NCBI GenBank assembly: GCA_039090855.1
Contig: CM076991.1
Span: 104,482,021-104,546,020 of the forward strand
Direction of reading: 5' to 3'
Length of the DNA: 64,000 nucleotides
From: Macrothele yani
Lineage: Eukaryota > Arthropoda > Arachnida > Araneae > Macrothelidae
In this document: piece by piece, positions 45,062-53,992 of the stretch
Layout: each line of letters opens with the position of its first letter
Position numbering within the stretch: the first letter of the stretch is position 1
Notes under the pieces: generated by a model
The model's database searches: none
Told to the model about the DNA's origin: nothing
The model's input: the letters and a program-made list of their open reading frames with translations, nothing else
Made by a program: the position numbers and the translations under genes

Positions 45062-46280
45062 CATTATCTACCAACAAGTAATTGGACACCCCTGCAATCG
45101 ACGATATCTACGGTCCTGATACACGTCACGGCCGCCGCCGTTAAATATCGTGTGGGAAACAACAACGCAACCAGTCGCATGCAAGATGCCACGCAGTTCG
45201 GAGCTCTCTGATTTCGAGAAAGGTGTAATCGTCGGGTATCACAGAAATGGCCAATCCATGCGTGACATATCCAGCAAGTTGAAGTACCCAAAATCGATAG
45301 TGGCCTACGTGATTGGCAAGTGGAAGATGAGAGGTGCCTGTCGGAATGTGCCCCGACCCGAGAGACCCACAAAACTGGGAGTTAGAGACCGACGGATGCT
45401 GGCCAAAGAAATTCGGAAGAACCGCACCAAATCGATGGTCCGCATCCGCGAGGAGTTTCAACAGGCATCCGGGAGTGTTCTTTCGATGAATACCATCCGT
45501 AAGGAAGCCCATCTGCTCGGTTATCATGGACGTGCTGCCGCCCACAAGCCTTTGATCACCAAGTCCAATAGCGCTGCTCGGCTATCGTGGTGCAAAGAAC
45601 GTCGACAGTGGACCGTTGAACAGTGGAAACAGGTTCTCTGGAGCGACGAATCAAGATTCACCGTCTACCGTTCGGATGGCAGGGTCTGGGTTTGGCATCT
45701 GCCTGGAGAACGCCTCCTGCCGGAATGTATTGTGCCAACTGTGAAGTTCGGCGGCGGTGGAATTATGCTATGGGGGTGTTTCTCCTGGTATGGTACGGGA
45801 CCCTTGGTCGCAATTCCTGGTAGACTCAACGCTGAGACCTACTGCACCATTTTGGATGACCATGCGCTTCCTACGTTGGGGCAGTTTTACGGGGTGGACC
45901 CATCTTACTTTGAGGATGACAATGCCACCTGTCATGTTGCGAGGTCCACCATGGCTTGGTATGGTGACAACGGGGTTAATCGAATGGACTGGCCTGCGCA
46001 GAGCCCGGACCTTAACCCTATCGAGCACCTCTGGGACGAGTTGGAGCGTCGACTTAAGGGGTGTTCCCACCGTCCGAAATCGGTGAAGGAACTGACCTGT
46101 ATTCTCCAAGCCGAGTGGAAGAAAATACCGCTAGCCGTCGTACAACGCCTGGTTGAGAGTATGCCCCGGAGGGTCGCAGCTGTAATCGCCGCTCGTGGAG
46201 GCTCCACCAACTATTGAAGGTGAATAAAATTCGTTTTCCTTTGCAATCACAGGTGTCCAATTACTTGTTGGTAGATAGTG
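45062..46280 (+). mobile_element. Intact Tc1 (DD34E) transposon (G)
   Basis: The ends CATTATCTACCAACAAGTAA (45062) and, on minus, CACTATCTACCAACAAGTAA (46280) are about 28-bp inverted repeats with one difference in the first ten bases, next to TA on both sides (45060-45061, 46281-46282). 1.22 kb with a single uninterrupted transposase gene. Low divergence of the ends and the intact frame point to a recent insertion and possible activity. Confidence 0.95.
45186..46217 (+). CDS. Tc1-family DD34E transposase, intact
   Basis: It binds the element's inverted repeats, cuts both ends and inserts the DNA into a TA site in the nucleus. I start at the ATG at 45186 ([20 protein letters not shown]), where family members begin; an in-frame ATG at 45150 would add 12 residues. 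Counting from 45186, HTH 1 lies at about residues 8-48 ([20 protein letters not shown]) and HTH 2 at about 65-110 ([35 protein letters not shown]). Catalytic residues are Asp154 (WSDESRF), Asp245 (EDDNATCH) and Glu280 ([13 protein letters not shown]). 34 residues separate Asp245 and Glu280. The [13 protein letters not shown] motif is present. Length 343 aa, normal for Tc1. No stop or frameshift; an AATAAA at 46223 follows the TGA closely. Shadow frames within it are not genes. Confidence 0.96.
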   Translation: MPRSSELSDFEKGVIVGYHRNGQSMRDISSKLKYPKSIVAYVIGKWKMRGACRNVPRPERPTKLGVRDRRMLAKEIRKNRTKSMVRIREEFQQASGSVLSMNTIRKEAHLLGYHGRAAAHKPLITKSNSAARLSWCKERRQWTVEQWKQVLWSDESRFTVYRSDGRVWVWHLPGERLLPECIVPTVKFGGGGIMLWGCFSWYGTGPLVAIPGRLNAETYCTILDDHALPTLGQFYGVDPSYFEDDNATCHVARSTMAWYGDNGVNRMDWPAQSPDLNPIEHLWDELERRLKGCSHRPKSVKELTCILQAEWKKIPLAVVQRLVESMPRRVAAVIAARGGSTNY

Positions 46281-46344
46281 TATTTCATTCGCTTATTGGG
46301 TATGTCCTGAAGTTATATTAATTACTGAATGAATTATTAATACA

Positions 46345-46608
46345 GACATTTGACGTGGACCAGGAACATCAAACATATATCATCGCTCTTTCCACGTTTA
46401 TAAGTGAGTCACGGAAAAATTCTCATTGGCCGCCACCAGGAAATCGAACCCTGGGTCTTCCAGTTACGCGCCGGATATGCTTCCAGTGCACCACAGCGGC
46501 CTCGAATTCCTCCAGACTCACACACACTGCCAAGCCAATTCGGCCGGTTGCTTCTTGGAGCCCCGCTTAATGCTGGGGATTCACCAAAGATGGTAAACAG
46601 CAACTGAA
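46345..46608 (-). repeat. tRNA-like repeat (family C), copy 1
   Basis: On minus it reads GAATTCGAGGCCGCTGTGGT, A box TGGTGCACTGG, B box GGTTCGATTTCC, GGTGGCGGCC, then TGACTCACTTATAAACGTGG. GGCCGCT and GGCGGCC could form a 7-bp acceptor stem. The anticodon arm TCCGG-CGCGTAA-CTGGA would give a CGT anticodon but lacks the invariant T before it. Inverted partner of copy 3. Confidence 0.75.
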
Positions 46609-46614
46609 AGAATT

Positions 46615-46800
46615 CAAGACCACTGTGGTGCAATGGAAGCATATCCGGCGCGTAACTGGGAGACAATGGGTTCGATTCCCGGTGGCGGCCGATTCCCGGT
46701 GGCGGCCAATTTTTTCGTGACTCACTTATAAACGTGGAAAGAGCGATGACCTCTGTTTGATGTTCCTGGTCAACGTCAAATATCTGTATTAATTATTTAT
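46615..46800 (+). repeat. tRNA-like repeat (family C), copy 2
   Basis: 5'-truncated copy starting within the tRNA-like part (ACTGTGGTGCAATGGAAGC). The segment GATTCCCGGTGGCGGCC is duplicated in tandem at 46674-46708. It continues to TCACTTATAAACGTGGAAAG and CTGTTTGATGTTCCTGGTC. Confidence 0.75.
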
Positions 46801-46814
46801 TCGCCTTCTAATTA

Positions 46815-47062
46815 ATTGATCAGTTGCTGTTTACCATCTTTGGTGAATCCCCAGCTTTGTGCGAGGCTCCAAGAAGCAACCTTCCAAATTGGCTTGGCAG
46901 TGTGTGTAAGTCTGGAGGATTTCGAGGCCGGTGTGGTGCAGTGGAAGCCTATCCGGCGCGTAACTGGAAGACCCTGGGTTCGATTCCTGGTGGCGGCCAA
47001 TGAGAATATTTCCGTGAATCACTTATAAACGTGGGAAGAGCGATGACCTCTGTTTGATGAAT
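46815..47062 (+). repeat. tRNA-like repeat (family C), copy 3
   Basis: Full unit in plus orientation: CAGTTGCTGTTTACCATCTT, CTCCAAGAAGCAACC, GGTGTGGTGCAGTGGAAGCC, GGGTTCGATTCCTGG, CACTTATAAACGTGGGAAGA. Together with copy 1 it forms a ~250-bp inverted repeat around copy 2. Confidence 0.78.
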
Positions 47063-47064
47063 TA

Positions 47065-47630
47065 ATTATTGCTTTACTTTCTACTAGTCATCTACATGTT
47101 CTACCTGATTTCTCTTTTAACTCATTTTCTTATTACGCCTCACATTCCGACAGAGGACATTTTGTACTTCGTTCCCACTGACCGCCCCTCTAGTCGATAC
47201 CCTCTCCTAGATCTATCCGCGAAGTCTTCCAAAAAACCTCCTCCTTCCCTTGAACTCTACTTCCTGTCCTTAGCTTGAAGGTCTATGGTGTCTCTGACGC
47301 AATAAACTAATTAAGCAGTCTGGAATTGTTCGCTCATGACAATACCCCCTGACTACGGCGTATGCCATAAAGAATTTGCCCCTTAAAAGTTAACTAAAAA
47401 CGACCTTCTATACAAAAGAAACGATTCTCTTTAAAGCTCGCCTTTACCAATCTAATTTCTGATGTCGCCCTAGATATTGCTTTCAAACCTAAGCTAAAAC
47501 ATTCCTTGCTGGGAAAAACGAATTGATCAGAAACATGTTTCAAAATGTAATATCCACGTTACAGTTGCATCGACTTCCCTTTTCCCGTAAACCACAGACG
47601 TCAGCGGCTGCAATGGGACCAAGAACGCAG
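47065..47630. other. Intergenic; possible LINE tail
   Basis: GGTCTATGGTGTCTCTGACG followed by CAATAAACTAATTAA at about 47278-47315 resembles a retroposon 3' end. Otherwise nothing recognised. Confidence 0.3.
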
Positions 47631-48402
47631 ATACGGTTCACTGTAAACCGCCACACAGGAAAACTGCCACACAAGAAAACCGCCACACCGGAAGATTGCC
47701 ACACAGGAAAACTGCCACACGATTTTTATTAAGGGGCAGGGTACAAATTGCTATTCCTCCGAGGAACACTTTGAATGTGTGGCAGTTTTCCAAGTTTCCG
47801 AATTATGTGTGGCAGTTTCCCAAGGTGCCTAACGATAAGAAGGAGTTATTTTGTTTGTCGGAATTTTCATGTCGGTTCATACTTAGGCCAACTGGCCACT
47901 GAAGTTCGAAGAGGGGGGGGGGGTTAAAAATTGCCGTTTCCTGGCCTATATTGAGAATTGAATTGGGAACTCCAAACAAATTTCGAGAAAAGGTTCTATG
48001 TAAGCCAAGCGAAAATTGTTGTGTTCAGGAAAGGACAATAAGGTGAGATTTTTAAAAACGCTGCACTTTTACTTAGGCACTAAATATTTACATGACATTT
48101 CAAATTTGTAATATTTTTCTTTTACTTAATTAATTCATAGGCCCTACACCTCGGCCTTTTTAACAGCTTTAAATTCGCCGACTTCATATTCATAACGCTC
48201 ACGTATCAAATCAAGTCAATAATAGCATTACGCTTTTACTTAGGCACTAAATATTAAAGTCATACGCCACAGGCATAGGCCTTTCTAACAGTTTTTGTCC
48301 TACCAGTGTCATATTCACAACATTTACACATCAAATCAAATTAATAATATTGCGCTTTTATTTAGGCACGAAATATTTATTCGCGGGACCTAGGCTTAGG
48401 CT

Positions 48403-49245
48403 CAGGGCCCGACTTACACAGAATTGGGCCCTAGGCAGAACCCAAAACGAGGCCCCCTCCACTCGACATTTACTTTAAGGAGTCGAGTAGGTAGTGTGAC
48501 CATTTTGGGCGACTGTATGACAATCCAGCGTAATAATTTAATAAACACAATACATTTATAAGACTGACATTAAAAAACGGTAGTACATGGTAAAAATATT
48601 GTTTTCTCCTAGATTTTTATGCTGTCCTACTGATTTGCATCTGAAAAGACTTGAACCTTCATCAATTAAACAGTTGTGTGTGACAAAGCCATATGACGGG
48701 TAAAATTCAATTGGGCATTGGATTTTTTGCCAGGTGTGTCTAAACTATACTATTACCATATTAACCAGGGGTGTATTTAAGAGAGATATTTGGGGGGATT
48801 CAAACACTGCCCGAATTAAGTCCAAAGATTTTTCAAATAAAACTTTTGGGAGCTAAAATGTCAAAATGTTTAAAAATTGCTTCAGAACCATGCAGTATTT
48901 GAAATTGAAGTATATAGTTGATCTTAGTAAGCCATAATTACAAACATACACATACTGCTAGTTTTATTTACACAACACGACAATTTTTTGTTTAATCTCG
49001 CGCAAAAACCCTCCCAAAATTATCTGGAAAATGTTACTGATATTAACTAGAAATATCACATATTATATTGCCAGTACTTGCTTGTGTTTTGCCAGCGATT
49101 TATATATAGTTACTCCACATCACATCTACCCACGTATAAATATTTTGAAAAAGGGAAAGTTTTTTTTTAACCAAGATTTTGGGGCCCTTTAAATTTGAGG
49201 GCCCTAGGCATGTGCCTTGCGTGCCTAGGCGTAAATCAGGCCCTG
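48403..49245. mobile_element. Non-autonomous hAT element (MITE)
   Basis: Ends are CAGGGCCCGACTTACAC (48403) and, on minus, CAGGGCCTGATTTACGC (49245). The flanks CTTAGGCT (48395-48402) and CTTAGACT (49246-49253) form an 8-bp target duplication with one difference. Eight-base duplications and CAGGG ends are hAT hallmarks. It interrupts the left arm of the giant palindrome, which the right arm lacks. No coding capacity; 843 bp. Confidence 0.9.
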
Positions 49246-49895
49246 CTTAGACTTAGGCCCTTTTACCAATTTTTTTCTACCAATGCCATATTCACAACGT
49301 TTACACATAAAATCAAGTTAATAATACTGGGCTTTTACTTAGGCACGAAATATTAATTCATAGGCCCTAGGCTTATGCCTTTTTAATAGTTTTTACTTTC
49401 TCACTGCCATATTCACAATGTTTAAACAACAGATAAATGTGGTAATATTGCGCTTTTATTTAGGCAGGAAATATTAATTCATAGGCCCTAGACCTAGTCC
49501 TTTTTGACAGTTTTTATTCTACCAATGCCATATTCACAGCGTTTACACATCAAATCAAGTTAATAATATTGCGCTTTTATTTAGGCACGAAATATTTATT
49601 CGTAGACCCTAGGCCTAGGCTTAGGCCCTTTTACCAGTTTTTATTCTACCAATGTCATATTCACAACGTTTACACTGCGAATCATGTTAATAATATTGTG
49701 CGTTTACTAATTCATAGACCCTAGGCCTTTTCAATACTTTTAACTCTATCAATGCCATATTCACAACGTTTACACAGCAAATCAATTTAATAATATTGCG
49801 CTTTTAGTTGGGCACAAAATATTAATTCATAGGCCCAGACGTAGGGCCTATGAACGAATATTTCGTGCCTAAGTAAAAGAGCAATGTGTTTTTTG

Positions 49896-50116
49896 GATTG
49901 GATTAGATTGGATTAGAGGTTTAACGACCACCGTGAGCAACTCAATGGGCTATAAGCAGTCGCCCGTCCCTAATTTAGGGTCACTGGTTCCAGGGAAGGG
50001 AGAGAGCCAGTGCCGAAAGACAAACACAACATCCATGCCTCACCGGGATTCGAACCCGGACCCCATTCGGACGAATGATCAGAGGCCATCGCTTAGATCA
50101 CTGCGCCACCAGGGCC
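49896..50116 (-). mobile_element. tRNA-derived SINE (family A) in the palindrome
   Basis: On minus: A box GTGGCGCAGTGATCTAAGCG, B box GGGTTCGAATCCC, body CATTGAGTTGCTCACGGTGG, GTTAAACCTC, then a tail of (TAATCCAATC)-like repeats instead of pure A. The flank TGTGTTTTTTG stands at 49885 and again at 50117-50127, an 11-bp target duplication. Confidence 0.92.
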
Positions 50117-51476
50117 TGTGTTTTTTGCGTGTAAACGTTGTGAATATGGCATTTATAGAGTAAAAACTATTAACAAGGCCTAGGCCTAGGGCCAATAAAT
50201 TAATATTTCGTACCTAAGTAAAAGCGCAATATTATTAAATTTATTTGTTGTGTTAACGTTGTAAATAGGGCATTGATAAAGTAAAATCTACTAAAAAGGC
50301 CTAGGGCCTATGAATTAATAGTTCGTGCCTAAGTAAACCCTAATATTATTAACTTGATTTGCTGTGTAAACGTTGTGAATATGGCTTTGGTTGAATAAAA
50401 ACTGTCAAAAAGGCCTAGGCCTAGGGCTTATGAATTAATATTTCCTGCCTAAGTAAAAGCGCAATATTATTACATTTATTTGTTGTGTAGACGCTGTGAA
50501 TATGACAATGATAAAGTAAAAACTATTAAAATGGCCTAGGCCTAGGTCATATGAACTAATATTTCGTGCCTAAGAAAACGCCCAATATTATTAACTTGAT
50601 TTTCTGTGTAAACGTTGTGAATATGGCATTGGTAGAAGAATAAAAACTGGTAAAAGGGCCTAAGCCTAGGCCTAGGGCCTGTGAATAAATATTTCGTGCC
50701 TAAATAAAAGCGCAATATTATTGACTTGATTTGATGTGTAAACGTTGTGAATACGACACTGGTAGAATAAAAACTGTTAAAAAGGCCTAGGCTTGTGGCC
50801 TATGATTTTAATATTTAGTGCCTAAGTAAAAGCGCAAATGCTATTGACTTTATTTGATAAGTAAACGTTATGAATATGAAATCGGCGGATTAAAAGCTGT
50901 TAAAAAGTCGGGCCTATGAATTAATTAAGTAAAAGAAAAATATTGCAAATTTGAAATGTCATGTAAATATTTAGTGCCTAAGTAAAAGTCCAGCGTTATT
51001 AAAAAAATCCCACCTTATTGTCCTTTCCTGAACACAACAATTTTCGCTTGGCTTACATAGAACGTTTTCTCGAAATTTTTTTGGAGTTCCCAATTCAATT
51101 CTCAATGTAGGCCAGGAAACGACTATCTTTAAACCCATCACCCCCTTCCCCCTCGAACTTCTGTGGTCAGTTGCTCTAAGAATGAACCGATATGAAAATT
51201 CAGACAAACAAAAGAGCTCCTTCCCATCGTTAGGCACCTTGGGAAACTGCCACACATAATTCGGAAACTTGGAAAACTGCCACACATTCTAAGTGTTCCT
51301 CGGAGGAATAGCAATTTATACGCTGCTCCTTAATGAAAAGCGTGTGGCAGTTTCCCTGTGTTGCAATCTTCCGGTGTGGCAGTTTTCTTGTGTGGCAATC
51401 TTCCGGTGTGGCGATTTTCTTGTGTGGCAGTTTTCCTGTGTGGCGGTTTTCCTGTGTGGCGGTTTACAGTAAACGG

Positions 51477-51858
51477 AAGATCTCTTCTCCATTCCCCGGT
51501 TCAGAAAGACATTAGTCAATCGCAAGAAAGAGGGAAAATCTGAAAGAGGAAATTTTTTATTTAACGCCTAAAGTTCTCGGTTTCGTTCGGTCCCTGGCAC
51601 TATTTTGCCATAAAAAATTTGGGTTCAGGCCCTTAAAATTGAACCCGTATTCATTGTCGGATTTTGATTTGGGGAGCCCTGGGCCCAAAGGTTCCGTGGT
51701 CCCTGGAACTCAGAAATTAAAATGCATAGCAAAAAGGACAATTCATCAAATTTACACATCACAGCCATTTTACTGCATGTAATTAGAACTGACAAATTAC
51801 ACATACATAGATACGCTATATTGATAAAAGTCACCAGATACCTAGAAGAGAAAGACAA
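51477..51858. other. Intergenic, no gene recognised
   Basis: Spacer between the palindrome and the hAT relic. TTTGGGGAGCCCTGGGCCCA near 51670 recalls the GGGCCC-rich MITE ends elsewhere in the window, but boundaries are not visible. Confidence 0.35.
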
Positions 51859-52730
51859 CCAGTGGCGCATATTCGATGCTAGCTAGGATAGCTGCGAAAC
51901 CCAGAGAAAGCACAAATAAAAGTGAATTAAATATACACATAAAGGTCAATTATCAACGGTATTAAGATATATCGATGCTTTCGGTGAGAAAAAATAAACA
52001 CACAAGCAGATTCGCTTCTTTCGATTAAGAGAATCAGTCTGGCAAACAGTCCAGAGGCATAACGCAAGTAGGTCTTCGAGAGTCTTCGCTGTTCTGATGA
52101 GAAGAACTTCAATGCAATCGCCTGCTAGCGTTTCCATGACAACATGAATGAGCATATTGAGGTGAATTGACCATTGCTTTGCGCAGCGGTTCGCTCAGAA
52201 AACAGAAGACTTCGGACTACCTCAGTCCCTCCATGCTTCCAGCGCGTGTTTCGCGAGAGTTGTTTCAGTTTGTGTGAAGTGTCAGTGAATTAAAATCGGT
52301 AATATTATATCTTAAATTCGTGGCTTTGTTGGATTCGAACTGTTTTGATAAATTTCGTGAAAGCTTCCCTGAACATCTGCTATCAGAGCTTAAAGAACTC
52401 TATGTTTCACATTGGGATACAGCTCGATTAAAAAATGGACTGAAGGTGTTTTATTCCCTTGATGAATACAAAACAAATCAGTAAAAGACATTACTTGTTA
52501 CATACAGTTGAATAATTGGACATAGTGTTTCTCGAGGTGTAAAAATAAGCAGATCTAATATTAAATTTTCCATCAACAACTGCCGAAAGAAGTTTTTCCG
52601 TTTTAAAAAGAATCAAGATATACCTTAGAGCCACGCAAGGACATGTACATTCGAACAACTTGGCTGGTTCTTTATCTCAACTACTACAGTCTTGCGACGA
52701 TTAGATATAGATCAAGATTATACAACGTAG

Positions 52731-53297
52731 TTGTCCATTATAGACAAGGCTCTGACAAAATTCCGGAAACCGAAGTCCATATCCACATTAACTCCTGTTA
52801 TGCGCCAATTGCGAGAGAATTTTGCCATTATTCCATTTTCTCGCGACATTGCTTTCAAAATTACGAAAATTCTCAAAACCTTTAATTTTAAGGTAATTTT
52901 TAAACCCATAAACAAAATGAGATTTTTAGGATCAAAGGACTGTGTTGAAGACAAAAACTCGTGGGGAATTTATCAAATTCCATGTGAATGTGGCGTTTCG
53001 TATATAGGACAGACCCGTAGAGCCTTGCGTTTTCGTTTGAAGGAGCACAAGACCTACATTCGGAATTGTGACCTAAAGAAGTCATCGATGGCTAAACACT
53101 GTTACGAAAAGGACCAAAAATTTCTCTTTGAAGAAGCAAAACTTATTGACAAGCCAGATTCAACCACCAAACTTGATATTTTGGAAGCTTTCCATATATA
53201 TCAGAAGTCTTCGCAACTTGTTAATAACATGACATCCACGCCATTTCTATCAAACGCGTGGAAGTATCTAACCAAAACACGTGACCACCATTTTTGA
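52731..53297 (+). pseudogene. Penelope-like polyprotein C-terminus with GIY-YIG endonuclease
   Basis: In Penelope-like elements the GIY-YIG nuclease nicks the target DNA to prime reverse transcription. The 188-residue open frame first holds the region linking the RT thumb to the nuclease (RENFAIIPFSRDIAFKITKI, FNFKVIFKPINKMRFLGSKD, residues 29-70). The nuclease follows: GIY at 79-81, YIG at 91-93, a conserved RFRLKEHK at 100-107, and the catalytic-type Glu in KLDILEAFHIY (E152). The Cys pair CECG at 85-88 matches the family. The nuclease domain itself looks undamaged, but the RT is missing upstream, so I class the unit as a 5'-truncated copy. The ATG at 52731 is probably not a natural start. 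Confidence 0.85.
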
Positions 53298-53321
53298 TGT
53301 CATATACAATTTGAATATTTA

Positions 53322-53380
53322 CGTGCCATTCGTCCTGATGAAGCTAGGTCAATACCCAGAGAAACCATGGTCGGCTTGAG
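53322..53380 (+). ncRNA. Hammerhead-ribozyme-like motif
   Basis: Just behind the GIY-YIG stop: core CTGATGA (53335-53341), possible stem II 53344-53349 with 53354-53359 (CTAGGT / ACCCAG, one mismatch, loop CAAT), GAAA (53361-53364), a minimal stem III CC-AT-GG (53365-53370), then TC at 53371-53372. Penelope-like elements are known to carry hammerheads with very short stem III. Here position 53342 is an extra A, and 53343 opposite 53360 is a G-A mismatch, so the copy may be decayed. Confidence 0.5.
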
Positions 53381-53789
53381 AAATAAAGAAAATAAACATT
53401 TGTGACAACTACGTTGTATTATCTTAATCTATATATAAATTTGGCTGGTTTCTTAATAGAGAAAACCATTATTTTTAAATATAAAAAGTTCTCTGAAGAA
53501 ACATTTTTGTAAAAACGTAAAACTCAAGTTCACACAAAGGGAAATAAGAATGGAGTTCATGTACACATAAGTGCTCAAATCCTAATCCTTATAATTATTT
53601 GGTATAATGTTAGCAATAGCATGAAGCTAAAATTTAGAAAAAAAATGTTACTTCTGTTACTTAACATTAAAAAAATAAGCTTCGCAATTAAAAAAAAAAC
53701 AGTACTGTGAGGCGGGGGCTGAGGGGGGGATAGTGCAGGTCTCGGACCCAAGATACGCCACTGAACACAACATAGCATTTATTAACATA

Positions 53790-53992
53790 CATTAGTACCG
53801 TGTCTTCACGAGCTCCGTGTTTGAGTGCTTCACGTACGTGTTTTGTGCGTCCCATCATTGTTCTTCTGTGTGTGTGCCGAAGTTAAAGGTCTGTGCTTTC
53901 GTTTAAGATACCTCACGAGTTGGTTAGTGCTCATTTTTTCATTATCAGTGTTTTAATTTACACACCGAGCTGCTCGTTTTCTTCGTTAGCCC
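53790..53992 (+). promoter_or_regulatory. Possible LINE 5' untranslated region
   Basis: GC-richer than its surroundings, immediately upstream of the LINE ORF1 and starting about 25 bases after the hAT end. No TATA box; internal promoters are usual for LINEs. Inference from position only. Confidence 0.3.

Larger units (their letters stand above)
47638..51472. mobile_element. Giant palindromic (foldback-type) element
   Basis: The two halves are inverted complements around a centre near 49840 (TAGGCCC..GGGCCTA). Ends are TTCACTGTAAACCGCC (47638) and, on minus, TTACTGTAAACCGCC (51472), with ACGG on each outer side as a possible 4-bp target duplication. Arms: 16-bp tandem repeats GCCACACAGGAAAACT at the tips, a ~550-bp unique part (TCCTCCGAGGAACACTT, AACCGATATGAAAATT), and a ~125-bp tandem unit (TTGCGCTTTTACTTAGGCAC, CATAGGCCCTAGGCCTAGG, GCCATATTCACAACGTTTAC). 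After removing the hAT MITE (left) and SINE (right) both arms are about 1.35-1.40 kb. No gene inside. Confidence 0.9.
52674..53440 (+). mobile_element. 5'-truncated Penelope-like retroelement
   Basis: Lies between TTGGCTGGTTCTTT (52660-52673) and TTGGCTGGTTTCTT (53441-53454), an imperfect ~14-bp target duplication. Inside it, CAAGATTATACAACGTAGTTGTC at about 52711-52733 is inverted near its other end (GACAACTACGTTGTATTATC, 53404), a terminal inverted repeat as known in Penelope-like elements. It encodes only the last part of the polyprotein; the reverse transcriptase core is lost. Confidence 0.85.
52320..53511 (+). pseudogene. hAT transposase C-terminal relic (ZMYM1-like type), split by insertion
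   Basis: One frame (52341-52487) gives FDKFRESFPEHLLSELKELY, VSHWDTARLKNGLKVFYSLD then a stop after DEYKTNQ. Another frame (52570-52668) gives FPSTTAERSFSVLKRIKIYL and RATQGHVHSNNLAG, the hAT dimerisation domain (family pattern: ST.S.ERSFSALKRIKTYLR). The Penelope-like insertion follows, and the protein resumes at 53439 as NLAGFLIEKTIIFKYKKFSE, ending in TAA at 53509-53511. The duplicated NNLAG/NLAG codons are the retroelement's target duplication. The DDE catalytic part is absent. Confidence 0.85.
51860..53763 (+). mobile_element. hAT transposon relic
   Basis: Ends are CAGTGGCGCATATTCGATGC (51860) and, on minus, CAGTGGCGTATCTTGGGTCC (53763). The 8-bp flanks are AAGACAAC (51852-51859) and AACACAAC (53764-53771), one difference. 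CAGTGGCG ends and 8-bp duplications are typical of hAT elements. It contains the C-terminal part of a hAT transposase (52320-53511), itself split by a Penelope-like insertion. Most of the transposase gene is deleted. Confidence 0.88.

Noticed and set aside
45150..45185. Upstream ATG as transposase start
   Set aside because: In frame, but family members begin at the [14 protein letters not shown] position; the 12 extra residues match nothing.
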